Shown in pieces: positions 52,370 through 61,513 of a stretch of 64,000 nt of DNA; the first letter of the stretch is position 1; each line of letters opens with the position of its first letter. The notes under the pieces were generated by a model, which was given only the letters and a program-made list of their open reading frames with translations, had not been told where the DNA came from and ran no database searches. This DNA comes from Pseudogemmobacter humi (lineage in GTDB: Bacteria > Pseudomonadota > Alphaproteobacteria > Rhodobacterales > Rhodobacteraceae), in the NCBI RefSeq assembly GCF_900609055.1, contig NZ_UXAW01000034.1, forward strand, positions 1 to 64,000, written 5' to 3'. A program made the position numbers and the translations under genes.

Positions 52370-53812
52370 TCAGCGCGCGAGGGCAAGCAGCCCGTCGCAA
52401 TCAAGATGGGTTTCCATGTGATCGGCCAGACGGTCAAGAATTTGTTCCACCCGCGCGTCGTACCGCAGAACGGAATTCCCGGCGCCGAAGTCGCCAAGCC
52501 AGGCCCGGCGAAAGCCGTCCGCCGCGAACAGCCCGTGCAGATAACTGCCCTCGACCCTGCCGTCCGCCGAGCGCGCGCCCTCGGGCCTGCCGTCGAGCCA
52601 GGCGAAGGGCCGCGCGCAATCGGGGCCGGTGGTGACGCCGATATGGATCTCGTAGCCCTGCACCGTCAGCCCGGTCGCGGCATGCTGCGCCTGAACCCGC
52701 GCGAGCCGCTTGTCGCCCTGCATCACCGTGGTCACGTCGAGCAGACCAAGCCCCGGCGTCTCGCCCGGCGGCCCCTCGATTCCCCCGGGATCGGCGACCG
52801 AGCGGCCCAGCATCTGATAGCCGCCGCAAAGCCCGAGGATCCGCCCGCCGCGTCGGTGATGCGCGATCAGGTCGATATCCCAGCCCTGCTGGCGCAGGAA
52901 CGCCAGATCGCCGCGCGTCGATTTGCTGCCCGGAATCACCACCAGCGCGGCATCGCCGGGGATCGGCTGGCCCGGCAGCACCATTTGCAGGTTCAGCTCC
53001 GGCTCCATCTTCAACGGGTCGAGATCGTCGAAATTCGCGATCCGGCTGAGCGCGAGGCAGGCCACCTTCACCGGCCCGTCGCCCGAGGGCGCCAGATCCA
53101 GCGCATCCTCGGCGGGCAGAAGCCGCGCGTCGGGAAACCACGGCAAGACGCCGAAGCCGCGCCAGCCGGTACGCGCTTCGATCATCCGGTAGCCGTCGTC
53201 GAACAGGCTGGGATCGCCCCGGAAACGGTTGATCAGAAAACCCGCGATCTGCGCATTGTCGGCCGGGTCGAGCACGGCCTGCGTTCCGACGATCTGCGCG
53301 ATCACCCCGCCACGGTCGATGTCCCCCGCCAGCACCACCGGCACATCTGCTGCGACAGCAAAACCCATATTGGCGATGTCGCCCTTGCGCAGATTGACCT
53401 CGGCCGGGCTGCCCGCGCCCTCGACGATCACCAGATCGACCTGGGCTTTCAGACGCTGAAAGCTCTGATGCACCGAGGCCGCGATCTTCGGCTTAAGACC
53501 CGCATAATCGCGCGCCCGGACCGAGGTCAGCCGCTTGCCCTGCACCACCACCTGGGCGCCGGTATCGGTCTCGGGCTTCAGCAGCACCGGGTTCATGTCG
53601 CTGTGCGGCTCCACCCCGCAGGCCAGCGCCTGCAAGGCCTGGGCGCGGCCGATCTCACCGCCGTCCACGGTCACCGCGGCGTTGTTCGACATGTTCTGCG
53701 GCTTGAACGGCAATACGCTTAGCCCCCGCCGCCGCGCCACCCGGCACAGCCCGGCGACCAGCAGCGACTTGCCGACATTCGAGCCGGTGCCCTGGATCAT
53801 CAGCGCCTTCAC
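52370..53812 (-). CDS. cobQ: Cobyric acid synthase
   Basis: This 480-residue enzyme amidates four side chains of adenosylcobyrinic acid diamide with glutamine and ATP. The N-terminal P-loop domain has [18 protein letters not shown] and [10 protein letters not shown]. The C-terminal glutaminase domain has the nucleophile Cys in [12 protein letters not shown] and His in [10 protein letters not shown]. The start is GTG at 53,812, overlapping the stop of a small upstream ORF as GTGA. It is transcribed away from the rest of the rightward cob operon. Confidence 0.94.
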   Translation of the reverse strand: MKALMIQGTGSNVGKSLLVAGLCRVARRRGLSVLPFKPQNMSNNAAVTVDGGEIGRAQALQALACGVEPHSDMNPVLLKPETDTGAQVVVQGKRLTSVRARDYAGLKPKIAASVHQSFQRLKAQVDLVIVEGAGSPAEVNLRKGDIANMGFAVAADVPVVLAGDIDRGGVIAQIVGTQAVLDPADNAQIAGFLINRFRGDPSLFDDGYRMIEARTGWRGFGVLPWFPDARLLPAEDALDLAPSGDGPVKVACLALSRIANFDDLDPLKMEPELNLQMVLPGQPIPGDAALVVIPGSKSTRGDLAFLRQQGWDIDLIAHHRRGGRILGLCGGYQMLGRSVADPGGIEGPPGETPGLGLLDVTTVMQGDKRLARVQAQHAATGLTVQGYEIHIGVTTGPDCARPFAWLDGRPEGARSADGRVEGSYLHGLFAADGFRRAWLGDFGAGNSVLRYDARVEQILDRLADHMETHLDCDGLLALAR

Positions 53813-53973
53813 GGGCCGACCCCGCGGGAAAGAAGAAGGGGGCCCTGCCCCCGTCGCGTTCCGCGACTCCCCCGGGGTATTTGGGTCAGGATGAAAACCA
53901 TGGCAGCAAAACTGCGCCGCGCCTCGGGCCGCTTACGCGGGGGAGACGCGGCGCTTTCACTCTGGGCGGTCAT
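53809..53973 (-). CDS. Small ORF coupled to cobQ, partly made of repeat sequence
   Basis: This 54-residue open frame has a strong GGGAGG seven bases before its ATG and a stop that overlaps the cobQ GTG start (GTGA). Those two signs suggest real translation, perhaps only to couple cobQ expression. The first ~24 residues are basic and Ser/Ala-rich. The rest (FILTQIPRG onward) is encoded by the palindromic repeat at 53,838-53,897 and need not be functional protein. No family is recognised. Confidence 0.4.
   Translation of the reverse strand: MTAQSESAASPPRKRPEARRSFAAMVFILTQIPRGSRGTRRGQGPLLLSRGVGP
53838..53897 (+). repeat. Modular palindromic repeat, copy A
   Basis: Layout: GGGGGCCCTGCCCCC stem, variable hairpin GTCGCG-TTC-CGCGAC, CCCCCGGGG, then TATTTGGGTCAGGATGAAA. 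Its first 39 bases (53,838-53,876) are identical, inverted, to 54,053-54,091. It lies upstream of cobQ, inside the small ORF. Confidence 0.85.
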
Positions 53974-54032
53974 CGGGATCCCTCCCTGTTCCGCCAGCCC
54001 GTTCTGACATGAGTCGGTTAACATAAGGTTGC

Positions 54033-54091
54033 TTTCATTCTGGCGAAAATATCCCGGGGGAGTCGCGGAACGCGACGGGGGCAGGGCCCCC
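54033..54091 (-). repeat. Modular palindromic repeat, copy B
   Basis: This is an inverted copy of A: 39 identical core bases, then a diverged tail reading ATATTTTCGCCAGAATGAAAG on the minus strand. It lies just downstream of cobO. Together A and B bracket about 155 bases containing the start of the small ORF. Confidence 0.85.
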
Positions 54092-54101
54092 ATACCCGGT
54101 T

Positions 54102-54737
54102 TCAGAACTCCACCCCGGCCTGGGCTTTGATCCCGGCGCGGAACGGATGTTTCACCATCGCCATCTCGGTCACCAGATCGGCGGCCTCGATCAGTTCCGG
54201 CTTCGCGTTGCGTCCGGTCAGCACCACATGGGTCATCGGCGGCTTTTCGTCCTTCAGAAACGCCAGCACCTCGCCGAGGTCCAGGTAATCGTAGCGCAGA
54301 GCGATGTTGATCTCGTCGAGCAGCACCATGCGGTTCCTCTCGTCGCGGATCAGCTCTTTCGCCTTTTCCCAGGCGCGGGCGGCGGCGGCGCGGTCGCGCT
54401 CCAGGTCCTGGGTCTCCCAGGTGAAGCCCTCGCCCATGGTGTGGAACTGGCACAGATCGCTGAAATTGTTCAGGAGCAGATCGCGCTCGCCGGTCGACAT
54501 CGCGCCCTTGATGAACTGCACCACGCCGCAGGGCATGTCATGGGCGATGCAGCGCAGGATCATCCCGAAGGCGGACGAGCTCTTGCCCTTTCCCGGCCCG
54601 GTATGGACGATGATCAGCCCCTTCTCGCCGGTCTTCTCCGCCATCATCCGTTCGCGCGCGGCCTTGATCTTCGCCTTTTTCGCGGCGTGGCGGGCGGCCT
54701 CGCCGCTCCCGTCGCTCTCGCTTGTTCTGTCGCTCAT
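54102..54737 (-). CDS. cobO: Cob(I)yrinic acid a,c-diamide adenosyltransferase
   Basis: This 211-residue CobO/BtuR-type enzyme transfers the adenosyl group from ATP to the reduced corrinoid cobalt. It has the P-loop VHTGPGKGKSSSAFG, CGVVQFIKGAMSTGE, the FHTMGEGFTWETQD loop and LLDEINIALRYDYLD. The start at 54,737 has GAGG five bases before it; the frame is open further upstream, through the complement of the riboswitch. The gene is divergent from the riboswitch-led cob operon. Confidence 0.93.
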   Translation of the reverse strand: MSDRTSESDGSGEAARHAAKKAKIKAARERMMAEKTGEKGLIIVHTGPGKGKSSSAFGMILRCIAHDMPCGVVQFIKGAMSTGERDLLLNNFSDLCQFHTMGEGFTWETQDLERDRAAAARAWEKAKELIRDERNRMVLLDEINIALRYDYLDLGEVLAFLKDEKPPMTHVVLTGRNAKPELIEAADLVTEMAMVKHPFRAGIKAQAGVEF

Positions 54738-54782
54738 CCTGGCCTCGCTTGACATTGCGGCGCTGTGGTGGCTTGGCTGTCG

Positions 54783-54971
54783 CCGGTGCTGGTTCCTGCC
54801 ATACAGCAGGCCAAGAGGGAATGCGACAGGCCCGTCCGGGCCGAAGCGCAGCCGCCCCCGCGACCGTGACCGGAAAGGTCGCCCAACCGCCACTGGCCCG
54901 CAAGGGCTCGGGAAGGCAGGGCGCCCGCTGGGCCATCAGGCCCCGAATCCGCAAGCCGGGAGACCTGCCAG
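54783..54971 (+). ncRNA. Cobalamin (AdoCbl) riboswitch
   Basis: Conserved elements appear in order: GGTGCTGGTTCCTGCC, GCCAAGAGGGAAT (54,810-54,822), GCAGCCGCCCCCGCGACCGTGA (54,847-54,868), the CCGCCACTG box, CGGGAAGGCAGGG, and the closing AAGCCGGGAGACCTGCC (54,953-54,969). It precedes the DUF1636-cobW-cobN operon by about 140 bases and should repress it when cobalamin is abundant. Confidence 0.95.
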
Positions 54972-55112
54972 CGCCCGCCGCCCGCCCCTGGCGCAAGCGG
55001 CATGATCCGAAACCGGCGGCCCGGGGGGTGCCGCAGTCCGGGCATGTCGGCCGCCGCCGCCCTGCATCGAGGCTGTTCCCCTGTCGCCCGCCAAGCCGCG
55101 CCGGAGGGGCCG

Positions 55113-55463
55113 ATGGCTGAGGAAACCGGGCTGGTGGTCTGCACCACCTGCCGCCTGCCGGGCGCGGATCCCGCCGCCCCGCGCGACGGGGCGCGGCTTT
55201 CCGCCGCACTGAGCGCGCATGGCGTCGCGCATCTTCAGCAGGAATGTCTCTCGGCCTGCGCGAACGGCTGCGCCGTCGTGCTGCGCGGCCCGGGCCGCTG
55301 GACCTATGTCCAGGGCGGGCTCGACCCGGATCTGCATCTGGAGGATCTGATCGGGATGATCCGCGCCTATGCCGCTGCGCCCGATGGCGTGGTGCCCTGG
55401 CGCACGCGCCCCGAGGTCATCCGCAAGAACACCATTGCCCGCATCCCGCCCATGGAGGCCTGA
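55113..55463 (+). CDS. DUF1636 metal-binding protein of the cobalamin operon
   Basis: This 116-residue protein has four conserved cysteines in CTTCR and CLSACANGC, resembling small thioredoxin-like [2Fe-2S] or metal-binding proteins. The family (DUF1636) is regularly found beside cobW in alphaproteobacteria, so a part in cobalt delivery or redox is plausible but unproved. It starts at the ATG with GGAGG five bases before it and is the first gene after the riboswitch. Confidence 0.82.
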   Translation: MAEETGLVVCTTCRLPGADPAAPRDGARLSAALSAHGVAHLQQECLSACANGCAVVLRGPGRWTYVQGGLDPDLHLEDLIGMIRAYAAAPDGVVPWRTRPEVIRKNTIARIPPMEA

Positions 55464-55464
55464 C

Positions 55465-56475
55465 ATGTCGCTCGAAAAAACCCCCGTCACCGTGATCACC
55501 GGCTTTCTCGGCGCGGGCAAGACCACGCTGATCCGGCATCTGTTGCAAAACCCCGGCGGGCGGCGGCTGGCCGTCCTCGTCAACGAATTCGGCGATGTCG
55601 GCGTGGACGGCGATCTGATCCGCGACTGCGCCGACGCCAACTGCCCCGAGGCCAATATCCTGGAGCTTACCAACGGCTGCATCTGCTGCACCGTGGCTGA
55701 TGAGTTCATTCCCTCGATCGAAAAGCTGATGGCGCTTGATCCGCGCCCCGACCATATCGTGATCGAGACCTCGGGCCTCGCGCTGCCCAAGCCCTTGCTG
55801 AAGGCCTTCGACTGGCCCGATCTGCGCTCTAAGATCACCATCGACGGCGTGGTCGCGGTGGCCGATGCCGAGGCCGTCGCGGCGGGCCTGTTCGCGCCCG
55901 ATCCCGCCCATCCGGGCACCGAGGCCGATCACGAGACGCCGCTCTCGGAAGTGTTCGAGGATCAGATCGCCTGCGCCGATATCGTGCTTTTGTCGAAAGC
56001 CGATCTCGCGGGCGAGGCGGGGCTGGCGAAGGCGCGCGAGGTGATCGCAACTGATGCACCGCGCGCCCTGCCGATGCTGCCGCTGACCGAGGGCGTGATC
56101 GACGCCCGCGTGGTGCTGGGGATCGGTGCGGCGGCCGAGGACAGTCTCGACGCCCGCCCCTCGCATCACGACGGCCATGACGATCACGATCACGACGATT
56201 TCGACACCGTGGTGGTGGATCTGCCCGAGCAGACCGACCCCGAGGCGCTGGCCGCCCGGGTCGCGGCGCTGGCCGCCTCGCAGAACATCCTGCGGGTCAA
56301 GGGCCATGTCGCGGTGGAGGGCCGGCCGATGCGCCTCCTGATCCAGGCCGTGGGCAGCCGCGTGCGCCATCAGTTCGACCGGCCCTGGGGCACGGCGCCG
56401 CGCCGCTCGCAACTGGTGGTGATCGCCGAGAAGGGCAATGTCGATGCCGCGGCGGTGAAGGCGGCGCTGGCCTGA
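55465..56475 (+). CDS. cobW: Cobalamin synthesis GTPase/metallochaperone CobW
   Basis: This 336-residue G3E-family GTPase has Walker A GFLGAGKTT, the metal-binding NGCICCTV (CXCC), IETSGLALPKPL, and the guanine-specificity stretch LLSKADLA. A His/Asp-rich segment at about residues 229-247 could bind Co or Zn. A CobW C-terminal domain follows. CobW is thought to deliver cobalt to the CobNST chelatase, and cobN follows directly. The ATG lies one base after the DUF1636 stop. Confidence 0.94.
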   Translation: MSLEKTPVTVITGFLGAGKTTLIRHLLQNPGGRRLAVLVNEFGDVGVDGDLIRDCADANCPEANILELTNGCICCTVADEFIPSIEKLMALDPRPDHIVIETSGLALPKPLLKAFDWPDLRSKITIDGVVAVADAEAVAAGLFAPDPAHPGTEADHETPLSEVFEDQIACADIVLLSKADLAGEAGLAKAREVIATDAPRALPMLPLTEGVIDARVVLGIGAAAEDSLDARPSHHDGHDDHDHDDFDTVVVDLPEQTDPEALAARVAALAASQNILRVKGHVAVEGRPMRLLIQAVGSRVRHQFDRPWGTAPRRSQLVVIAEKGNVDAAAVKAALA

Positions 56476-56476
56476 G

Positions 56477-59400
56477 ATGCACGTCCTCTTCCGCGAAAGC
56501 CATGGTCTCGACGAGGCCGACATCCCGCGCGATCTGGGGCAGACGCCCGCCGATCTCGTGGTGCTGTCGTTCTCGGACAGCGACCTTGGGGCTTTCGCGG
56601 CGGGCTGGCGGCGCGGGCGCGAGACGCTGCCCGCGCTGCGGCTGGCGAACCTGTCGGCGCTGACCCATCCGCTCTCGGTCGATACCTGGATCGAGCGGAC
56701 GCTGAGGGGCGCGAAAGGCGTGCTGATCCGGCTGATCGGCGGGGTGAACTACTGGGCTTACGGGGTGGAGCAGGTCTCGCGCGTGGCCCGCGCGGAAGGA
56801 ATCGCGCTGGCGCTGTTGCCGGCGGACGGCCGCCCCGACCCGGCGCTGGATGCGGCCTCGACCCTGCCGGTCTCGACGCTCCGCCGGCTGACCGGGCTGT
56901 GTGAGGCGGGGGGCGCGGTCGCGGCCCAGGGCGCGCTGGCGCAACTGGCGCTTGCGGCGGGGCTTTACGCCGGGCCGGTCCCGGGGGCCAAGCTGCTGCC
57001 CGAATTTGGCCTCTGGCATCCCGGGCAGGGGCTGGTCCAGGCCCCGCCCGGGGGCGAGGCGCCGCTGGTCGTCATCCCGTTCTACCGCGCCTGGGTCGCG
57101 GCGGGCGATACCGGCGGCATCGAGGGGCTGATCCGGGGCTTTGAGGAGGCCGGTTTCCGAGCCGTGGGCGCCTTCGTTCCCAGCCTGAAAGACGAATCCG
57201 CCGCCGCCTGGCTGCGCGCCGCTTTGCCCGCGCTCGCCCCGGTCGCCGTGGTCAATACCACCGCTTTCTCTGCCCGCGCGGCCGAGGGCTCGCCGCTCGA
57301 CGCCGCCGGGGTGCCGGTGTTCCAGGCGATCCACGCCACCGCCCCGCGTGAGGCCTGGGCAGGGGCGGAACGCGGGTTGTCGCCCGCCGATCTCGCCATG
57401 CATGTCGCGTTGCCCGAGGTCGATGGCCGCATCCCCGCCGGGGTGATCTCGTTCAAGGAAGCGGCTCTGCGCGACCCCGATCTGCAATTCGCGCGCCAGA
57501 GCCATGCCGCCGACCCGGAACGCATCCGGGCCACCGTGGCACGGGTCGCCGCCTGGCACCGACTGGCCAGCCTGCCCGCCGCTGCGCGCCGCGTGGTGCT
57601 GGTGCTCTCCACCTATCCCGGCAAGGCGCATCGCATGGCCCATGCGGTGGGGCTGGACGCGCTCGCCTCGGCCGGGGCGATGATGGAAGATCTCACGGCG
57701 GCCGGTTTCGCCACCGCCCCCGGCGCGGCGCTGGACCAGGCGCTGCAAGAGGAAACCCTCGCCTGGCCGCTGCCCGATTACCGCCGCGCGCTGGCCCTGC
57801 TGCCCGGGCCGCTGCAAACCGCCCTGCGCGAGACCCATGGCGCGCCCGAGGACGATCCGGCGATCCGGGCGGGCACCTTCCGCTTCCGCGCCACCCGCCG
57901 CGGCAATCTGATCGTCGCGCTGCAACCCGAGCGCAGCCCCGGCCCGGACCGCGAGGGCGAATATCACGACACCAGCAGGGTGCCCTGCCACGGCTATGTC
58001 GCCTTCTACCTGTGGCTGAAACAGCAGGCCGATGCGCTGGTCCATATCGGCGCCCATGGCACGCTGGAATGGCTGCCCGGCAAGGCGGTTGCCCTTTCCG
58101 CCACCTGCTGGCCCGAGGCGCTGATCGCGCCCATCCCGGTGATCTACCCCTTCGTCGTCAACGACCCGGGCGAGGCCGCCCAGGCCCGCCGTCGCCTCGG
58201 CGCCGTCACCCTTGGCCATCTCACCCCGCCGCTTGCCGTCTCCGGGATGCCCCCCGCCCTGGCGCGGCTGGAGCGTATGCTCGACGAATACTCCACCGCC
58301 GACGGGCTCGACCCGGCGCGGCGCGACCGGCTGATTGCCACCATCCGCGATGAGGCCCAGGCCGCCGGGGTAGAGGCTGATCTCGACATCCCCCCCGACG
58401 CTTCGCCCGCCGAGGCCATCCCGAGGATCGACCGCTTCGTCTGCGACGTGAAGGAAAGCCAGTTCGGCGAGGGTCTGCATATCTGGGCGCGCGGTACTCC
58501 TGTTCACCTTGATCCAAATACCCTCGGGGGTCCGGGGGCAGACAGCCCCCGGCCGCCGATGCAGGGCGATCCCGCCTCCATCACCGCCGAGCGCGGGGCG
58601 CTCATCGCAGCCCTCTCCGGCAAGCCCGTCGCCCCCGGCCCCTCCGGCTCGCCGTTCCGCGGCCGCGCCGATGTGCTGCCGACGGGGCGCAACCTCTACG
58701 GCACCGATCCGCGCGCGGTGCCTTCGCGCGCGGCCCATGCCCAGGGGGTGAAGCTCGCCGAAGAGCTGATCCGCCGCCATCTCCAGGACCAGGGCGACTA
58801 TCCGCGCGGGCTGGTGCTGAACCTCTGGGGCTCGGCCACGATGCGCACCGCGGGCGAGGAATTCGCCATGGCGCTGCATCTCGCCGGGGTAAAGCCGGTC
58901 TGGGATGAGGGCTCGGACCGCGTCAGCGGCTATGAAATCCTGCCGCTCGCGCTTCTCGACCGGCCCCGGATCGAGGTCAGTTTGCGGGTTTCTGGCCTGT
59001 TCAGAGACGTTTTTCCCGATCTCGCCCGGCTGTTCGACGCGGCCTGCGAAAGCCTCGCCGCCCGCGACGAGGCCGCCGACATGAACCCCTACACCGCCGC
59101 CCTGCGCGGGCCGCGGGTCTTCGCCCCGGCGCCGGGCGGCTACGGTCTCGGCATTGCCGAGGGGCAGTTCGGCGAGGACGCCCGCCGCGCCGCGGGCGAG
59201 GCCTGGCTGGCGGCTTCCGACCATACCGCCGCGGGTGAGCCCGCGCGCGAGATGCTGGAGGCGCGGCTGAGGGCCTCGGACGCTTTCGTCCATGCCCAGG
59301 ACATGCCCGAGACCGATCTCTTGCTCGCCATGGATTACGCCGCGCATGAGGGCGGTTTCGCCGCCGCGATGGAGCGGATCGGCGCTTTGAGGCCCGCGCT

Positions 59401-59773
59401 CTACCATCTCGACGCCACCCGCCCCGACCAGCCGCGTGCCCGGACCCTGGGCGAGGAAATCGCCCGCGTCACCCGCGCCCGCGCTGCCAATCCGGTCTGG
59501 TTGCGGTCGATGACCCGCCACGGCTTTCGCGGCGCGGCCGAGATCGCGGCGACGCTCGACCATCTGGCGGCTTTCGCCCATCTCGCCCGGGTGGTGCCCT
59601 CGCATCTGTTCGACCTCTATCATGAGGCGACTTTGGGTGATCCGGCGATCCGCGACTTCATGGCGGCGGCAAATCCCGGCGCGCTGGCCGCGATGGAGGA
59701 TTGCTTCCACGCGCTGGAAGGCGCAGGTCTGTGGTCAAGCCGGTCCAACTCCCGCGCGGCAGGTGTGCGATGA
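56477..59773 (+). CDS. cobN: Cobaltochelatase large subunit CobN
   Basis: This 1,098-residue subunit of the aerobic cobaltochelatase CobNST binds hydrogenobyrinic acid a,c-diamide. Conserved stretches include FYLWLKQQADALVHIGAHGTLEWLPGK (shown here only as family marks), VLPTGRNLYGTDPRAVPSRAA, VLNLWGSATMRTAGEEFA and LLAMDYAAHEGGF. Residues ~676-692 are encoded by a copy of the palindromic repeat (58,501-58,550), which keeps the frame open; related proteins have a short loop there. The gene starts one base after the cobW stop and overlaps cobG (ATGA). Confidence 0.94.
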   Translation: MHVLFRESHGLDEADIPRDLGQTPADLVVLSFSDSDLGAFAAGWRRGRETLPALRLANLSALTHPLSVDTWIERTLRGAKGVLIRLIGGVNYWAYGVEQVSRVARAEGIALALLPADGRPDPALDAASTLPVSTLRRLTGLCEAGGAVAAQGALAQLALAAGLYAGPVPGAKLLPEFGLWHPGQGLVQAPPGGEAPLVVIPFYRAWVAAGDTGGIEGLIRGFEEAGFRAVGAFVPSLKDESAAAWLRAALPALAPVAVVNTTAFSARAAEGSPLDAAGVPVFQAIHATAPREAWAGAERGLSPADLAMHVALPEVDGRIPAGVISFKEAALRDPDLQFARQSHAADPERIRATVARVAAWHRLASLPAAARRVVLVLSTYPGKAHRMAHAVGLDALASAGAMMEDLTAAGFATAPGAALDQALQEETLAWPLPDYRRALALLPGPLQTALRETHGAPEDDPAIRAGTFRFRATRRGNLIVALQPERSPGPDREGEYHDTSRVPCHGYVAFYLWLKQQADALVHIGAHGTLEWLPGKAVALSATCWPEALIAPIPVIYPFVVNDPGEAAQARRRLGAVTLGHLTPPLAVSGMPPALARLERMLDEYSTADGLDPARRDRLIATIRDEAQAAGVEADLDIPPDASPAEAIPRIDRFVCDVKESQFGEGLHIWARGTPVHLDPNTLGGPGADSPRPPMQGDPASITAERGALIAALSGKPVAPGPSGSPFRGRADVLPTGRNLYGTDPRAVPSRAAHAQGVKLAEELIRRHLQDQGDYPRGLVLNLWGSATMRTAGEEFAMALHLAGVKPVWDEGSDRVSGYEILPLALLDRPRIEVSLRVSGLFRDVFPDLARLFDAACESLAARDEAADMNPYTAALRGPRVFAPAPGGYGLGIAEGQFGEDARRAAGEAWLAASDHTAAGEPAREMLEARLRASDAFVHAQDMPETDLLLAMDYAAHEGGFAAAMERIGALRPALYHLDATRPDQPRARTLGEEIARVTRARAANPVWLRSMTRHGFRGAAEIAATLDHLAAFAHLARVVPSHLFDLYHEATLGDPAIRDFMAAANPGALAAMEDCFHALEGAGLWSSRSNSRAAGVR
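58501..58550 (-). repeat. Modular palindromic repeat, copy C, in frame inside cobN
   Basis: On the minus strand it has the same layout as copy A: a GGGGGCTGTCTGCCCCC stem, a short spacer, CCCCCGAGGG, then TATTTGGATCAAGGTGAAC. On the coding strand it is translated as VHLDPNTLGGPGADSPR. The variable central hairpin is missing, leaving a total length that preserves the cobN frame. Confidence 0.75.
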
Positions 59774-60894
59774 GCGGCATGACCAAAGGCTGGTGCCCCG
59801 GAGCGCTGCGCCCGATGATGTCGGGCGACGGGCTGGTGGTGCGTGTGCGCCCGCATGGCGGCAGGATCACCGCGGATCAGGCGCTGGCACTGGCAGATCT
59901 GGCGGAAGCGCATGGCAACGGGCTGATCGACCTTGGTTCGCGCGCGCATCTGCAACTGCGCGGCGTGGGCGAGGCGGGCCTGCCCGCGCTGCATGGGGCT
60001 TTGCGCGACCTTGGTCTTTTGGACGAGGACGCCGATACCGAGGCGCGGCGCAATATCCTCACCACGCCCCTGCACCGACCCGGCGACGAGACCCTGGCTT
60101 TGGTGGCGGAACTGGAAGCCGCGCTGCGCGATGCTCCGGTGCTGCCGGCGAAATTCGGCTTTGCGGTGGATACCGGACCGGCCTCGGTGCTGACCGGCGA
60201 TTCCGCCGATATTCGCATCGAACGGGCGGAATCGGGCCTGATCCTGCGCGCCGACGGGATGGAGGCCGGCGAAAGGGTGACGGCAACGACTGCCGTGCCC
60301 CGCGCGATGGACCTGCTCGGCTGGTTCCTCGGCCAGGGCGGTGCGGGGCGGATGGCGCGGCTTATCGCTTCGGGGCAAAGCCCCTCGCTCTGCGCTGGTT
60401 CCCCGCCGCTGAAAGGCGCGGCGCTGAAACCGGGGCCTTGCGAGGCGGGGCTGTGCCTCGGCCTGCCGTTCGGCCAGATGCGGGCGGCGACCCTGCGCGC
60501 GCTTGCGCTTGCGCCTTTGCGGCTGACGCCCTGGCGGATGGTGGTGCTGGAGGGCGTCGCGGATGTCCCGCAGCATCCGGGGCTGATCGCCGATCCGGGG
60601 GATCCGCTTTTGAACGTCTCGGCCTGCACCGGCGCGCCGGGCTGCACCTCGGCCGGGGCGCCGACCCGCGATCTGGCGCGCAGGCTGGCGCCGCTGGTGC
60701 CGGCGGGCTGCCATCTGCATGTCTCGGGCTGTGCCAAGGGCTGCGCCCATCCGCAGCCCGCGCCCCTGACCCTGACCGCCAGGGACGGTCTGTTCGACCT
60801 GATCGAGAACGGCGCCCCCGACGCCCTGCCCGCTCTGCGCGGGCTTTCCCCCGACACCATCCCCGACCTGTTGCGAGGCCGATTTGCTCCATAG
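59770..60894 (+). CDS. cobG: Precorrin-3B synthase
   Basis: This 374-residue oxygen-dependent enzyme of the nitrite/sulphite reductase-like family makes precorrin-3B from precorrin-3A. It has CPGALRPMMSGDGLVVRVRP near the start, and the [4Fe-4S]/sirohaem-type cysteines in SACTGAPGCTSAGAP and HVSGCAKGCAHP. Its presence marks the aerobic route. The start ATG overlaps the cobN stop; the end overlaps cobH by 11 bases. Confidence 0.92.
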   Translation: MSGMTKGWCPGALRPMMSGDGLVVRVRPHGGRITADQALALADLAEAHGNGLIDLGSRAHLQLRGVGEAGLPALHGALRDLGLLDEDADTEARRNILTTPLHRPGDETLALVAELEAALRDAPVLPAKFGFAVDTGPASVLTGDSADIRIERAESGLILRADGMEAGERVTATTAVPRAMDLLGWFLGQGGAGRMARLIASGQSPSLCAGSPPLKGAALKPGPCEAGLCLGLPFGQMRAATLRALALAPLRLTPWRMVVLEGVADVPQHPGLIADPGDPLLNVSACTGAPGCTSAGAPTRDLARRLAPLVPAGCHLHVSGCAKGCAHPQPAPLTLTARDGLFDLIENGAPDALPALRGLSPDTIPDLLRGRFAP

Positions 60895-61513
60895 TTACGA
60901 AACCGACGGCGCGGCGATCTACACCGCCTCTTTCGCCACCATCCGCGCCGAGGCCGATCTGGCCCGCTTCACCCCCGAGGAAGAGGTGGTCGCCGTCCGC
61001 ATGATCCACGCCAGCGGCATGGTGGAGCTGGCGCCGCATATCCGCTTTGCCCCCGGTTTCGCGGTGAAGGCCCGCGCGGCGCTGGAGGCCGGGGCGCCGG
61101 TGCTGTGCGATGCGAGAATGGTCAGCGAGGGCATCACCCGCGCCCGCCTGCCCGCCGGGAACGCGGTGATCTGCACGCTCCAGGACCCTGCGGTGCCGGA
61201 GCTGGCCGCGCGGATCGGCAACACCCGCTCGGCCGCGGCGGTGGAGCTGTGGCGCCCGCATCTGGAGGGCGCGGTGGTGGCGATCGGCAATGCGCCGACA
61301 GCGCTGTTCCACCTTCTGAACCTGCTGAAGGATCCGGCCTTTCCGCGCCCCGCGGCGATCATCGGCTGCCCGGTCGGCTTCATCGGCGCGGCGGAATCGA
61401 AAGCGGCGCTGGCGGCGGACGATCCCGCGCCCTGGTGCGTGGTGGACGGGCGGCTCGGCGGCTCGGCCATCACGGTCGCGGCGGTGAACGCGCTGGCGAG
61501 CCGGAAGGAATGA
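60884..61513 (+). CDS. cobH: Precorrin-8X methylmutase
   Basis: This 209-residue enzyme moves a methyl group from C-11 to C-12 to give hydrogenobyrinic acid. Typical stretches are RMIHASGMVELAPHIRF (the catalytic His region), LCDARMVSEGI, AIGNAPTALFHLL and CPVGFIGAAESK. The start is TTG within the end of cobG, with GAGG five bases upstream. It overlaps cobI by 4 bases. Confidence 0.93.
   Translation: MLHSYETDGAAIYTASFATIRAEADLARFTPEEEVVAVRMIHASGMVELAPHIRFAPGFAVKARAALEAGAPVLCDARMVSEGITRARLPAGNAVICTLQDPAVPELAARIGNTRSAAAVELWRPHLEGAVVAIGNAPTALFHLLNLLKDPAFPRPAAIIGCPVGFIGAAESKAALAADDPAPWCVVDGRLGGSAITVAAVNALASRKE

Noticed and set aside
56297-59710. 1,137-codon open frame opposite cobN
   Set aside because: It mirrors cobN codon use and shows no domain or start signal.
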